DNA of 64,000 bases, taken from NCBI GenBank assembly GCA_902537945.1, contig CACBDG010000005.1, forward strand, positions 48,890 to 112,889. Reading direction: 5' to 3'. This document shows positions 53,443-63,300 of the stretch, one piece after another. Below the pieces are notes generated by a model. That model did not search any database, was not told the origin of the DNA, and was given only the letters and a program-made list of their open reading frames with translations. The DNA is from an uncultured SAR116 cluster alpha proteobacterium. GTDB lineage: Bacteria > Pseudomonadota > Alphaproteobacteria > Puniceispirillales > Marisalimonadaceae. Positions within the stretch are counted from its first letter, which is position 1, and each line of letters starts with the position of its first letter. Position numbers and translations under genes: made by a program.

Positions 53443-54732
53443 TTATTTTTGTAACACTTTTTCTATTTCAGAGCTTATCTTCAAAAGATGATCATCTTCA
53501 TTTGTAGTTGCATTTAACATAATTCCAACCGGTTTTTCGTTTTCAAAATAAGGTATAGAAATACTACAACCATTCATATAGTTAGCTAAAGTTGTATTTC
53601 TTAAAGATGCTAAGTTTACTTCATCATAGAATTCATTATTTTTACAGTGTTCTAGTAAAGGTGGTTTTATAGTCACAGTTGGCATAAGTAAAAAATTATT
53701 TTTTAAAAATTTATTAAATTCTTCTATTAAATTTTCTCTTATTTTTTTTAACAAATTATATTCAACAGCTGTTACTTCATTTGCTCGTTCTATCCGTCTT
53801 AATACATTCGGATCAATTAATTGTTTTTTTTCGTTATATAAATAAAAGTACTCTGTTGCACACTCTACTGATGCAAATTGCCATATTGGTACCTTTTTGT
53901 ATAAATCTAAAACTGGTACATTCATTTTAATGACATTATAGCCACTTTCAGTAATTTTTTTCTTAGCAAAATCAAAAGCAGCTTTGATTTCATTATCTAT
54001 ATTTTCAAATCCAAAGTTAGAAGGAATTATAAATTTAAGATTTTTATTTTCTAATTTTTTATGTTTAGTATTTACCTTGCTTGTCATCGCTTGGTAGCCA
54101 AGTGTACAGAGCTTAACGTTTTTTGCCATTAACCCAACACTATCTAGGGTAGAAGAAAGTGTAAGAACACCATCTCTCGAAATACTATCTTGTGTCGGTT
54201 TAAATCCTGTAATTCCTGTGAAAGCTGCTGGTATCCTCGTTGAACCTCCAGTGTCTGTTCCTATAGCAATATCAGACAAATCTAAAGCAACAGAAACAGC
54301 TCCACCAGATGTCGATCCACCTGGCACAGAACCAGGATATAAAGGGTTATCTGGAGTTCCATAATGAGGATTTATTCCTAAACCTGAGTAGGCAAGTTCA
54401 GTCATATTTGTATGTCCAAGAAGTAAACCACCAGCGTTTCTTATATAAGAGATACATTTTGCGTCGCTTAAAGAAATATTTGTTTCTAGAAACTTAGTTC
54501 CTCCTCTTGTATGATATCCCCTAACATCAAATAAATCTTTTACAGATATTATTAAACCTTTCAATAATCCACTTTCAAGTTTATTTATGTCATTTAGCTG
54601 TACTTCAAAATCTTTTTCAAAAAGCTCAGTAAATATATTTTCAAATTTTTTTGGATCGTCTTTAAATTTTGTTAGTATTTCAAAAACTTTATTAACAAGC
54701 TTTTCGTCATTTGAGTTTATCTCTTTTTTCAT
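53443..54732 (-). CDS. Amidase signature (AS) family hydrolase
   Basis: A 429-residue AS-family enzyme: the catalytic Lys is in ISVKDLFDV, the cis-Ser in VPGGSTSGGAVSVA and the nucleophile Ser in IGTDTGGSTRIPA. The C-terminus is shorter than in GatA. It differs clearly from the amidase at 40300-41721. No gatB or gatC is adjacent. It lies 5 nt downstream of rppH in the same direction and may be carried on the transcript of the ctpA-rppH operon. Substrate unknown. Confidence 0.9.
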   Translation of the reverse strand: MKKEINSNDEKLVNKVFEILTKFKDDPKKFENIFTELFEKDFEVQLNDINKLESGLLKGLIISVKDLFDVRGYHTRGGTKFLETNISLSDAKCISYIRNAGGLLLGHTNMTELAYSGLGINPHYGTPDNPLYPGSVPGGSTSGGAVSVALDLSDIAIGTDTGGSTRIPAAFTGITGFKPTQDSISRDGVLTLSSTLDSVGLMAKNVKLCTLGYQAMTSKVNTKHKKLENKNLKFIIPSNFGFENIDNEIKAAFDFAKKKITESGYNVIKMNVPVLDLYKKVPIWQFASVECATEYFYLYNEKKQLIDPNVLRRIERANEVTAVEYNLLKKIRENLIEEFNKFLKNNFLLMPTVTIKPPLLEHCKNNEFYDEVNLASLRNTTLANYMNGCSISIPYFENEKPVGIMLNATTNEDDHLLKISSEIEKVLQK

Positions 54733-54737
54733 AATAA

Positions 54738-55253
54738 TTAATTAAAGTTTGACGCGTTAAAGTTATTGATTATTGGGATGAATATTTCATTAATTTTTCT
54801 ATAAACGTCTTTTTTAAATGAAATTGCTTTTTCAGGTAATAATTCTGGATTGAGCCAAATCCAGTTTTTAAATTCAGGATGATTAGTATTTATGTCTATT
54901 TCTTTGTCTTTACCCATAAAATGAAATAATAGCCACCTTTGAGTTTGTCCTCTATATTTTCCTTCCCAAAGATTGTCAGCTAATGGTAAAGGAATATCAT
55001 AATTCAACCATTCTGGATATTCACTAACAAACTCAACATTAATTATACTGGTTTCTTCTTTTAATTCTCGGTATCCAGCTTCAATAGGTAACTCTCCATA
55101 GTCAATACCTCCTTGTGGTAATTGCCAAGCCTCAGCTTTATTATCAAGTCTTTGCCCACAAAATACATTTCCATATTTGTTGAAAACCATTAATCCAACA
55201 CAAGATCGATAAGGCCTTTCCATAATAGGAATATTATTTTTAATTATGTTCAA
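54738..55253 (-). CDS. rppH: RNA pyrophosphohydrolase RppH (Nudix)
   Basis: A 171-residue Nudix hydrolase of the RppH/NudH group. YRSCVGLMVFNKYGNVFCGQR opens the fold and the Nudix box reads GGIDYGELPIEAGYRELKEE, then TSI. It removes pyrophosphate from 5'-triphosphate RNA to trigger decay. The frame opens with a TTG overlapping the ctpA stop by 4 nt; an ATG at 55223, ten codons in and four residues before YR, is an equally plausible start. The order ctpA-rppH is usual in Alphaproteobacteria. Confidence 0.92.
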   Translation of the reverse strand: MNIIKNNIPIMERPYRSCVGLMVFNKYGNVFCGQRLDNKAEAWQLPQGGIDYGELPIEAGYRELKEETSIINVEFVSEYPEWLNYDIPLPLADNLWEGKYRGQTQRWLLFHFMGKDKEIDINTNHPEFKNWIWLNPELLPEKAISFKKDVYRKINEIFIPIINNFNASNFN

Positions 55254-56629
55254 TTTCTAAAACTGCTTACTCTATTTTGTATTTGTTTTGTTGAAACTTT
55301 AGGGGTAGAATTCGTTTTTTTGTTATTACTAAACAGATTAATTCCTCTTATTAGGTCAACTCCTCTAGATATTTGATTATCTTGTAAAAGTTTTTCAACC
55401 GGTGTTAACTCTTTCTTATCTGAAGTATTTTTTTCAGTTGTTTGTTCTTTTTTATCCAAAGCTCCCCTAAGATTTTCTTCGCGTCTATTTTCTGTTGCTT
55501 TTTTAGATAATTCGGTTATACCAGCTTCAACAATAATATCAGGTTCAATACCTTTTGCTTGTATAGATATCCCACTCGGAGTATAGTATCTTGCTGTTGT
55601 AAGTCTCATTGCACCATTTCCGGCTAGAGGTATTATAGATTGAACTGATCCTTTACCAAAACTGCGAGTACCTACTATAATTGCTCTTGAATGATCTTTC
55701 AGAGCCCCTGCTACAATTTCACTAGCAGATGCTGATCCACTATTGATCAAAACTATCATTGGTTTACCATCAATTATATCCCCTTTTTTTGCAAAAATTC
55801 TTGAAGTATCATCTTCTTTTCTACCTTGTGTCGATACTATTTCTCCTTGGTTTAAAAAAGAGTCAGTAACTGAGATGGATTGATTTAAAAGTCCTCCTGG
55901 ATTATTTCTTAAATCCAGTATAAGTCCTTGAAACTTCTCTCCAAGTTCCTTTTTAATTTCATCTACAGATTTTTCAAGACCAGAAGTTGTGGTGTCTGAA
56001 AAGGTAGTTAAACGTACATAACCTATATTTTTAATAATGTTGTGTCTTACAGATCTTATTTTTATAATATCTCTTATTATTTCAATTTCAAAAGGATCTT
56101 TTTTATCACGAACTACAGTGATAACAACCTTACTTCCAACAGGCCCTCGAAGTTGTGAGACAGCGTCATTAATTGAAAGTCCTCTAATCGACTCGCCATT
56201 TATACCAATAATTAAATCACCAGACTTCATGCCTGCATCAGCAGCAGGAGTGTCATCTATCGGTGAAACAACTTTAACCACACCATCTTCCATAGTGATT
56301 TCAATACCTAAGCCACCAAATTTTCCTTTAGTCTTTACCTGCATATCTTTATATGATTTTGGACTTAAATAAGAGGAGTGGGGATCAAGAGATTGAAGCA
56401 TACCTGAAATTGCAGATTCAATAAGTTTTTTGTCAGTGACTTCCTCAACGTATTGTTCCTGCACCCTTTGAAAAACATCACCAAAAAGATTTAGCTGTTT
56501 ATAGGTTTCTTGACGATTTTCAGCTTTAGCCTTATTTTGTTTAATCAAACAGACATTAAAAACCAAAAACAATGCAAAAAAAACATTTATCTTATAATTC
56601 ATACTATAAACATTAATTTTTTTAATCAT
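55250..56629 (-). CDS. ctpA: C-terminal processing protease CtpA (S41 family)
   Basis: A 459-residue periplasmic protease. An N-terminal hydrophobic segment (about 12-30, INVFFALFLVFNVCLI) is the signal or anchor. A PDZ domain (about 95-180, GGLGIEITMEDGVVKV, AADAGMKSGDLIIGING) and the S41 catalytic domain follow. The Ser is in NSGSASASE (about 298) and the Lys in RSFGKGSVQ (about 323). The C-terminal 80 residues are charged and low-complexity. In related genomes a murein hydrolase activator gene usually separates gpmI and ctpA; here it is missing. AGG lies 8 nt before the ATG. Confidence 0.95.
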   Translation of the reverse strand: MIKKINVYSMNYKINVFFALFLVFNVCLIKQNKAKAENRQETYKQLNLFGDVFQRVQEQYVEEVTDKKLIESAISGMLQSLDPHSSYLSPKSYKDMQVKTKGKFGGLGIEITMEDGVVKVVSPIDDTPAADAGMKSGDLIIGINGESIRGLSINDAVSQLRGPVGSKVVITVVRDKKDPFEIEIIRDIIKIRSVRHNIIKNIGYVRLTTFSDTTTSGLEKSVDEIKKELGEKFQGLILDLRNNPGGLLNQSISVTDSFLNQGEIVSTQGRKEDDTSRIFAKKGDIIDGKPMIVLINSGSASASEIVAGALKDHSRAIIVGTRSFGKGSVQSIIPLAGNGAMRLTTARYYTPSGISIQAKGIEPDIIVEAGITELSKKATENRREENLRGALDKKEQTTEKNTSDKKELTPVEKLLQDNQISRGVDLIRGINLFSNNKKTNSTPKVSTKQIQNRVSSFRN

Positions 56630-56718
56630 TTTAAAGGCCTAAATTTAATTTAAAAGCATATAGTAATTATATAGAATATATTTAGTACAACAACTATAGA
56701 AAAATTTAATTATAATTT

Positions 56719-58251
56719 TTATTTCACTAAAAGTGATTTTCCACTCATACTTTTAGGGGAATTGATAGAAATAAGTTCTAGAATTGTTGGAGCAATATCA
56801 GCTAATCTGCCATCTCTTAACTTATAATTTTTATTTTTAGAAATAAGCACCAAAGGAACTTTATTACATGTATGAGAAGTATGTGGTAAATTCATTATCT
56901 CATCAAACATAACTTCGCAGTTTCCATGGTCTGCTGTTAATAGCATGACCCCATCATATTTAATTATTGTGTTTTTTATATTTCCTATTGCTGTATCAAT
57001 AGTTTCAACTGCTTTAATTGCGGCCTTTAAATCACCTGTATGTCCAACCATGTCTGGATTTGCAAAATTAATTATAATTAGATCATACGTTCTATTTTTT
57101 ATAGAGGATATCAGTTTAGCTTCAACTTTTTTAGCTGACATCTCAGGTTTTAAGTCATAAGTAGATATCTTTGGAGAAGGTACCATTATTCTAGTCTCAC
57201 CAGGGAAAACAGTTTCCTTTCCTCCATTAAAAAAGAAAGTAACATGAGGATATTTTTCTGTTTCAGCTAGTCTCAGTTGTGTTAAATTTGCTTTCGAAAT
57301 GACCTCACCAAGAGTATCTTTAATATTTTCTTTTATAAAAATAGAATTCATAAAATTAGACAATTTTTTTGAATATTCAGTCATTCCAAGATTGTTTGAT
57401 AAAATTGGAGTATTAGTATTTCTTTCAAATTCTTCAAATGTAGGATCAAGTATTGCTGTTAATAATTCTCTAACTCGGTCTGCCCGAAAGTTACACATGA
57501 TTAAGCTATCACCATCCTCAAATCCTTTATAATTTCCAATCAGAGTTGGCGAAATAAATTCATCTGTTTCATCATTAACATAAGCTTCTTCTAATCCTTC
57601 AAATACATTAGAAAATTTTCTATCATATCTTCCGTATACAATAAGATCAAAAGCCTTTTTTATTCTTTCCCATCTATTATCCCTATCCATTGAGTAGTAT
57701 CTTCCTACAAGTGAGACTACCTTACTATTTTTTGGAAGAGACATTTCAAATTTTTTAATTTGCTGGCCTAATTGTTTTGGAGAACAATCTCGTCCATCTG
57801 AAAAAATGTGGATACAAACTTTACAATTATTTTTTTCTAAAAGTTTTGAAATTTCAATTATATGACTTGAATGAGAATGTACTCCACCATCACTACACAA
57901 ACCTAGCAGATGGACAGTCTTATTTTTATTATGATTTAACAAAAAACTCTGAAAATTTTTATTTTTTTCTACTTCATTATTAGAAAAAGCTCTGTTTATC
58001 TTTGGTAAAGTTTGAAGTACCACTCTTCCAGAACCAAGATTCATATGACCAACTTCAGAGTTTCCTACTTGACCTAAGGGTAAACCTACATCTTCACCAG
58101 AAGCATCTAAGGTTGAGTATGGAAAAGTTTTAGTTAAAAAATCTACACTTGGAGTTTTTGCTAGTGCTACAGCATTATTTTGAGAATTTTTATTAATTCC
58201 CCAGCCATCCATTATACACAAAACTATTGGTTTTTTTTGTTTGTCATTCAT
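56719..58251 (-). CDS. gpmI: 2,3-bisphosphoglycerate-independent phosphoglycerate mutase
   Basis: A 510-residue alkaline-phosphatase-superfamily mutase of glycolysis. The metal-binding start is VLCIMDGWG (Asp15), the phosphoserine nucleophile is Ser65 in GNSEVGH, and the substrate site shows SDGRD and RYYSMDRDNRWERI. The C-terminal half has ADHGNCE and a final HTSHTCNKVPL. Full length. It follows rlmH after 23 nt and precedes ctpA by 89 nt. Confidence 0.97.
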   Translation of the reverse strand: MNDKQKKPIVLCIMDGWGINKNSQNNAVALAKTPSVDFLTKTFPYSTLDASGEDVGLPLGQVGNSEVGHMNLGSGRVVLQTLPKINRAFSNNEVEKNKNFQSFLLNHNKNKTVHLLGLCSDGGVHSHSSHIIEISKLLEKNNCKVCIHIFSDGRDCSPKQLGQQIKKFEMSLPKNSKVVSLVGRYYSMDRDNRWERIKKAFDLIVYGRYDRKFSNVFEGLEEAYVNDETDEFISPTLIGNYKGFEDGDSLIMCNFRADRVRELLTAILDPTFEEFERNTNTPILSNNLGMTEYSKKLSNFMNSIFIKENIKDTLGEVISKANLTQLRLAETEKYPHVTFFFNGGKETVFPGETRIMVPSPKISTYDLKPEMSAKKVEAKLISSIKNRTYDLIIINFANPDMVGHTGDLKAAIKAVETIDTAIGNIKNTIIKYDGVMLLTADHGNCEVMFDEIMNLPHTSHTCNKVPLVLISKNKNYKLRDGRLADIAPTILELISINSPKSMSGKSLLVK

Positions 58252-58274
58252 AAATTAAACTCATTAAGAAAATT

Positions 58275-58724
58275 TTATTTGTGGTAAGGATGACCTTTAA
58301 TAATAGTTTCTATTCTGTAAATTTGTTCAGCAATCATCATTTTAACCATTTGATGTGGCCAAGTAAATTTCCCGAAAGCAATAATTTTATCTGCTGTTTT
58401 TTTAACTTTCACTCCATTTCCAAAAGCACCACCAATCGCAAAGTTTACATTTGTAATGTTATTATTGCTCCAATTTAATATTAATTTTGCAAGATCTGAG
58501 CTAGATATATTTTCACCTTGCTCATCTAGCAAGATCAATTTTCCATTTTTGGGTGTTGAGTAAATTAATTTATCCGCTTCTTCCTCTATTTTTTTCTTTT
58601 TATTTTTCGTTTTAACTTCATAATGTTTTAATTCAATATTTTTAATTCTCTTAAGGTACTTTCTAGTGATGAAGTCTTCATCATTATATTTAATTTTACC
58701 AATCGTCGAAATTCTATATTTCAT
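58275..58724 (-). CDS. rlmH: 23S rRNA pseudouridine-1915 N3-methyltransferase RlmH
   Basis: A 149-residue SPOUT methyltransferase. The trefoil-knot region is FAIGGAFGNG (SAM site), followed by the family's C-terminal WPHQMVKMMIAEQIYRIETI and ending GHPYHK. It methylates pseudouridine 1915 in helix 69 of 23S rRNA. It lies 2 nt after rsfS, the standard rsfS-rlmH pair. Confidence 0.95.
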   Translation of the reverse strand: MKYRISTIGKIKYNDEDFITRKYLKRIKNIELKHYEVKTKNKKKKIEEEADKLIYSTPKNGKLILLDEQGENISSSDLAKLILNWSNNNITNVNFAIGGAFGNGVKVKKTADKIIAFGKFTWPHQMVKMMIAEQIYRIETIIKGHPYHK

Positions 58725-58726
58725 TT

Positions 58727-59101
58727 TTATTTTTTTACAGCTTCAATAGAGTTATTAGCTTGTTTTTTTTCCCACATTTTTTCTAAACTATAAAAGTCTC
58801 TTACTTCTGGTCGAAAAATATGAATTAAAATGTCATTAGCATCTATTAAAACCCAATCTCCATTTGACATTCCTTCTGGAGATGATAAACGGAGGCCTAT
58901 TTCCTTATATTTTTTAATTAGGTTATTTGCCATAGCAGTTACCTGTCTTACAGTATTCCCACTTACCACTATCATATAATCTGCAATGCTACTTCTTCCA
59001 ATAAGATCAATACTAACAATGTCAATTCCTTTATCATTTTCTAGTGATTTTAATGTAAATTTTAACAAGTCTTTAGAAGATAAACTTTTTGATTTGTCCA
59101 T
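58727..59101 (-). CDS. rsfS: Ribosome silencing factor RsfS
   Basis: A 124-residue RsfS (Iojap/DUF143). Conserved segments: DIVSIDLIGRSSIADYMIVVSG, TVRQVTAMANNL, SPEGMSNGDWVLIDANDILIHIF and YSLEKMW. It binds ribosomal protein L14 and blocks subunit joining in starvation. It sits between nadD and rlmH in the standard order. Confidence 0.95.
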   Translation of the reverse strand: MDKSKSLSSKDLLKFTLKSLENDKGIDIVSIDLIGRSSIADYMIVVSGNTVRQVTAMANNLIKKYKEIGLRLSSPEGMSNGDWVLIDANDILIHIFRPEVRDFYSLEKMWEKKQANNSIEAVKK

Positions 59102-59113
59102 TATATATTCCCA

Positions 59114-59761
59114 TTAAATGTAATTTTTATTTTTTCTTATATCTGATGACGAGATAGATAATAATTTATTTTCTAAAAAAACCCAGGCAGGTTTTTTTTT
59201 ATGAAAGATAATTCTACTTTTGTTTGTTCTAAGTTTTTTCCCAAGATATGGAATTCTTAAGGTATTTAAAAAAGAATTTATGTAACCTGGCCTCGAAATG
59301 ACTGCAATGTGAAAATTCTGAGCTATTACATTTGGATAAAGCCATTTATTAAAATTGTCTAAAATATCACTTCCCATTAGCCAAACAAATTTTACCTTTC
59401 GGGTTCTCTGATTTAAAAAATTAACTGTTTTGTATGAGGCATATAGCTGATTTTTTTGTTCAAGGTCCAAGACTTTTATAAAAGAAATATTTTTTGTTAG
59501 TAGCCTAGCATAACTCAGTCTTTTGTCAAAATTCTCCATATCTAAACTAGATTTTAATCTATTTTGAGGGGCGACCAGCCACCAAATCTCGTCTAGTCCA
59601 AGATTTATAAGAGCAGTATTACTAATGTGAATGTGTCCAACATGTGCAGGGTTAAATGAACCACCTAAAATACCGATTTTTCTTTTTCTAGAATAAGAAT
59701 AACAAACTGGAATTCTATTTTTAAAATTGACTTTCAGATTTTTACTCACGTATTTGGTCAT
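59114..59761 (-). CDS. nadD: Nicotinate-nucleotide adenylyltransferase NadD
   Basis: A 215-residue nucleotidyltransferase of NAD synthesis. GGSFNPAHVGH (34-44) is the HxGH-type ATP-binding motif, IWWLVAPQN is the substrate loop and ISSSDIRKN near the C-terminus is the ISSTxIR equivalent. The first 28 residues before KIGILGG are longer than usual. The ATG at 59761 overlaps proA by 20 nt, and a GTG at 59749 is an alternative start. Confidence 0.93.
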   Translation of the reverse strand: MTKYVSKNLKVNFKNRIPVCYSYSRKRKIGILGGSFNPAHVGHIHISNTALINLGLDEIWWLVAPQNRLKSSLDMENFDKRLSYARLLTKNISFIKVLDLEQKNQLYASYKTVNFLNQRTRKVKFVWLMGSDILDNFNKWLYPNVIAQNFHIAVISRPGYINSFLNTLRIPYLGKKLRTNKSRIIFHKKKPAWVFLENKLLSISSSDIRKNKNYI

Positions 59762-61007
59762 TTCCTCTTACAATGTATTTAAAACTAGTTAATTGAGCAG
59801 CTCCTACAGGACCTCTAGCATGTATTCTACCTGTAGATATTCCTATCTCTGAACCCATTCCAAACTCGCCTCCATCCGCAAATTGAGTTGAAGTGTTGTG
59901 CATAACAATTGCACTATCAACATTATTTAGAAAAGTCTCAGCTACAATAGTATTTTCAGTAATTATAGATTCTGTATGGTTTGATGAATATTTACTTATA
60001 TGGTCTATAGCTCCTAACACTCCGTCAACTAATTTTATGGATAAAATAGCGTCAAGATATTCTGTATGCCAATCTTTTTCTGATGCTAATTCAATTTCAT
60101 CTACAATTTTCTTTGTCTCAATGTCACCTCTAATATGACATCCTGATTCAATTAAGTTTTTAACTATGATTGGCACAACTTTTTCAGAGATATCTCTATC
60201 TATAAGTAATGTTTCTAAGGCGCCACATATACCAGTTCTTCTCATTTTTGAGTTTACAACTATTTTTATTGTTTTGCTTATATCTGCATCTTTATCTACA
60301 TATATATGGCATATTCCTTCTAAGTGAGCAAAAATTGGAACTCTTGCTTCATCTTGAATTTTTTTAACAAGAGATTTCCCTCCACGAGGTATAATTATGT
60401 CAATTTCCCCAGTCGAAGTAAGCATTGCTGAAACAGCTTCTCTGTCAGTATTTTCAACTAATTGTACAGTGTTGCCGGGTAAATTGGCACTTTCTAAGCC
60501 TTTTTGCATGCATTTAGCTAATGCTTTAGAAGAATTAATCGAGTCAGATCCACCTCTAAGTATTGCGGTATTTCCAGATTTAATGCATAGACTACCAGCG
60601 TCAATAGTTACATTAGGTCTAGATTCGTAGATAATACCAATTATGCCTAATGGCACCGAAATTCTTGAAATATTTAAACCATTTGGTTGTGTCCATTTTG
60701 ATAATTCAACGCCAATTGGATCACTCATTTCAGAAATTTGCTTTAATCCTTCTACAATACTATCAATTCTTTTATCGTCTAGCAAAAGCCTATCAACAAA
60801 AGCATTGTTAAGTTCCTTTTTTTTAGCATTTTCAATATCAATTTTATTTGCTTTAAGGATCTCTTCTTGTTCTTTTTTAATAATTTTAGATGTATTTAAT
60901 ATTGCTAAATTTCTATCTTTCGAACTGCTTCTTGAGATTACATCAAAAGCTTCTTTTGATTTTTTATTAATATTTTTTATATATTCAAAAATCTTGTTGC
61001 TGTTCAT
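59742..61007 (-). CDS. proA: Gamma-glutamyl phosphate reductase ProA
   Basis: A 421-residue aldehyde-dehydrogenase-fold enzyme, second step of proline synthesis. Motifs: VPLGIIGIIYESRPNVTID, the catalytic Cys in RRTGICGALETLLID, NSTQF-like HNTSTQFADGGEFGMGSEIGIST and RGPVGAAQLTSFKYIV at the C-terminus. It follows proB after 11 nt and overlaps nadD by 20 nt. All key residues look intact. Confidence 0.97.
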   Translation of the reverse strand: MNSNKIFEYIKNINKKSKEAFDVISRSSSKDRNLAILNTSKIIKKEQEEILKANKIDIENAKKKELNNAFVDRLLLDDKRIDSIVEGLKQISEMSDPIGVELSKWTQPNGLNISRISVPLGIIGIIYESRPNVTIDAGSLCIKSGNTAILRGGSDSINSSKALAKCMQKGLESANLPGNTVQLVENTDREAVSAMLTSTGEIDIIIPRGGKSLVKKIQDEARVPIFAHLEGICHIYVDKDADISKTIKIVVNSKMRRTGICGALETLLIDRDISEKVVPIIVKNLIESGCHIRGDIETKKIVDEIELASEKDWHTEYLDAILSIKLVDGVLGAIDHISKYSSNHTESIITENTIVAETFLNNVDSAIVMHNTSTQFADGGEFGMGSEIGISTGRIHARGPVGAAQLTSFKYIVRGNDQIRE

Positions 61008-61018
61008 TTATTTTACTC

Positions 61019-62146
61019 TTATTTTTTTTCCAATACTAGATCATCCCTGTGGACTACTTCGTCCTTACCTCTGTAGCCTAAAATAGATTCAATATCATTA
61101 CTTTTTGATCCTTTTATTAAATCTACTTCAGAATTATTAAAATGTGTTAAGCCTTTTCCAACAAAGTTTTGTTCTTCATCTACTATTTGTATTAAGTCAC
61201 CTTTTTCATAGTTGCCTTCTGTACTTACTATACCAGCAGATAGCATGGAAAAACCTTTTTTCACAGCCTCGGTTGCACCTTTGTCTATAGTTATTTTCCC
61301 TTTGACTTGTAATGCGCCAGATATCCATTGTTTTCTCGAGTTCAACGGTTTTTCTATAGCTCTAAACCAACTGAAATCCATACCACCTAATTTTAACTTT
61401 GATAAAGGACCATTAAAGTGTCCATTGCAAATGATCATATGACAACCTGCTTTGGTAGCAATTTTAGCGGCAGCAACTTTGGTAATCATTCCCCCAGATG
61501 CAATTCTAGAAAGTGGTGGGCCTGCCATTGTTTCAATTTCATCTGTAATTTCAGGAATTTCTTCAATTAAAACCGTATTCTTATTCTTATTGGGATCAGA
61601 AGAATAAAGACCATTTATATCAGACAGTAATATGAGCAAATCTGCGCTACACATTTGTGCAACTCTTGCTGCTAATCTGTCATTATCTCCAAATTTAATT
61701 TCTTCAGTAGAGACTGTATCGTTTTCATTAATTACAGGTATTACTTGTAATTCAATAAGTTTTAATAATGTTGCTCTTGCATTAAGATGTTTCCTTCTTG
61801 TCTCAGTATCATCAGGTGCAAGTAAAATTTGTGCTATATTAAGACCAAATTTTTCCATAATCTCTTTCCATGCATGAGCTAGGCTTACTTGACCCATTGC
61901 AGCCGCAGCTTGTTTCTCATCTAAAGACAAATTACCTATTAGTTTCAATTGTTTTTGACCAAGTGCAATAGATCCTGAGGAAACGATTATAATTTCTTTT
62001 CTTTGTTTAATAAGTTTATTTATATCTTGTGCTAAAGACTCCAACCATTCATTTTTAAGATTACCTTTGCTTTTATCTATCAAAAGTGAAGAGCCAATTT
62101 TAATTACAATTCTTTTTGAGTCTTTTATTAAGTTTTCTTTTTTCAT
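61019..62146 (-). CDS. proB: Glutamate 5-kinase ProB
   Basis: A 375-residue kinase, first step of proline synthesis. The amino-acid-kinase domain (about 1-260) starts RIVIKIGSSLLID, has IIVSSGSIALGQKQL, INENDTVST and FGDNDRLAARVA. A C-terminal PUA domain (about 280-365) is present. The enzyme is usually feedback-inhibited by proline. It lies 12 nt after obgE in the standard alphaproteobacterial order. Confidence 0.97.
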   Translation of the reverse strand: MKKENLIKDSKRIVIKIGSSLLIDKSKGNLKNEWLESLAQDINKLIKQRKEIIIVSSGSIALGQKQLKLIGNLSLDEKQAAAAMGQVSLAHAWKEIMEKFGLNIAQILLAPDDTETRRKHLNARATLLKLIELQVIPVINENDTVSTEEIKFGDNDRLAARVAQMCSADLLILLSDINGLYSSDPNKNKNTVLIEEIPEITDEIETMAGPPLSRIASGGMITKVAAAKIATKAGCHMIICNGHFNGPLSKLKLGGMDFSWFRAIEKPLNSRKQWISGALQVKGKITIDKGATEAVKKGFSMLSAGIVSTEGNYEKGDLIQIVDEEQNFVGKGLTHFNNSEVDLIKGSKSNDIESILGYRGKDEVVHRDDLVLEKK

Positions 62147-62158
62147 TTTTGTTATACT

Positions 62159-63202
62159 TTATGGAGACCAAGATATAATTTTTTTTGTTTGATCTTTTAT
62201 ATTTTCTTTATTTTTCATCTTTAGTATAAAGTTTTGTAAATTTCTAATTAGGTAAGTAATATTTTCTCCTGAAACTGAAGAAATATTAATAACATTTTCT
62301 ACATTGAGATTTTTAAAAATTTTTTTCGCTGACTGAACTTTTTTTTCTTTAACTGCATCACATTTTGTTAAAACTAAGATCTGTTTTTTTTTCGATAAAT
62401 TACTATCATATGCTTTAATCTCACGAATAATAGTAAGATAATCTTTTTCAATATCCTCAGAGGTAACGTCTATTAGATGTAATAACCCTTGGCAACGTTC
62501 AACATGGCCCAAAAATCTGTGACCTAAGCCGTATCCTTCATGAGCACCCTCTATTAATCCAGGAATATCTGCTATTACAAACTCCATATTATCTTGGTTT
62601 ACAACTCCAAGATTTGGATGGAGTGTAGTAAAGGGGTAGTCGGCTATTTTAGGTTTGGCTGCTGTAATTCTGGAAAGCAATGTGCTTTTTCCAGCATTTG
62701 GCAGTCCAATTAAGCCTATATCTGCTATTAATTTTAGTCGAAGCCAAATCCATTTTTCTTCTAATGGACCTCCAGGTTGTGCTTTTCGTGGTGCTTGATT
62801 TACAGAAGTTTTAAAAAAAGCGTTACCTTTACCTCCTTCGCCTCCCTTAGCCAAAACAATTTTTTGGCCAATTTCTGTCATATCAGCCAAAATAAAACTA
62901 TTTGTTTCATCTAATATCTGCGTTCCAATGGGAAGCTGTAGAACAATATCTTTGCCGCTCATTCCACTTCTATCTCTTCCTTTACCACCCTCTCCAGGTC
63001 TAGCTTTGAAATGCTGTTGGTAACGAAAATCTATTAGTGTATTTAGACCATCTGAACATAAAGCAATCACATCACCCCCTCGGCCACCATTACCACCATC
63101 TGGTCCACCAAAAGGAACATGCGCTTCTCTTCTAAATGAAATAGATCCAGGTCCACCATGCCCACTAGCTATATAGATTTTAGCTTGATCTAAAAACTTC
63201 AT
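62159..63202 (-). CDS. obgE: GTPase ObgE/CgtA
   Basis: A 347-residue Obg GTPase. The glycine-rich OBG domain (1 to about 158) starts MKFLDQAKIYIASGHGGPGS. The G domain carries GLPNAGKSTL (G1), the G2/G3 region with DIPGLIEGAHEGYGLG, and LTKCD (G4). It acts in 50S assembly and growth control. The variable C-terminal domain is absent, as in short Obg proteins. A terminator lies between rpmA and this gene, so obgE probably starts a new transcript through proBA and nadD. Confidence 0.97.
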   Translation of the reverse strand: MKFLDQAKIYIASGHGGPGSISFRREAHVPFGGPDGGNGGRGGDVIALCSDGLNTLIDFRYQQHFKARPGEGGKGRDRSGMSGKDIVLQLPIGTQILDETNSFILADMTEIGQKIVLAKGGEGGKGNAFFKTSVNQAPRKAQPGGPLEEKWIWLRLKLIADIGLIGLPNAGKSTLLSRITAAKPKIADYPFTTLHPNLGVVNQDNMEFVIADIPGLIEGAHEGYGLGHRFLGHVERCQGLLHLIDVTSEDIEKDYLTIIREIKAYDSNLSKKKQILVLTKCDAVKEKKVQSAKKIFKNLNVENVINISSVSGENITYLIRNLQNFILKMKNKENIKDQTKKIISWSP

Positions 63203-63240
63203 TATAAAATCCTAATATATAGTATTCAAGATGAAAAGAA

Positions 63241-63277
63241 TTAAAATAAAAAAGGAATAGCTCAAAAAGCTATTCCT
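63241..63277 (-). terminator. Intrinsic terminator after rplU-rpmA
   Basis: AGGAATAGCT (63253-63262) and AGCTATTCCT (63268-63277) form a perfect 10-bp stem with a 5-nt loop. Read on the minus strand it is followed by TTTTTATTTTAA (63252-63241). It lies 24 nt after the rpmA stop and separates the ribosomal protein pair from obgE. Confidence 0.9.
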
Positions 63278-63300
63278 CAGTTCAAATAAAAAGGATTTGA

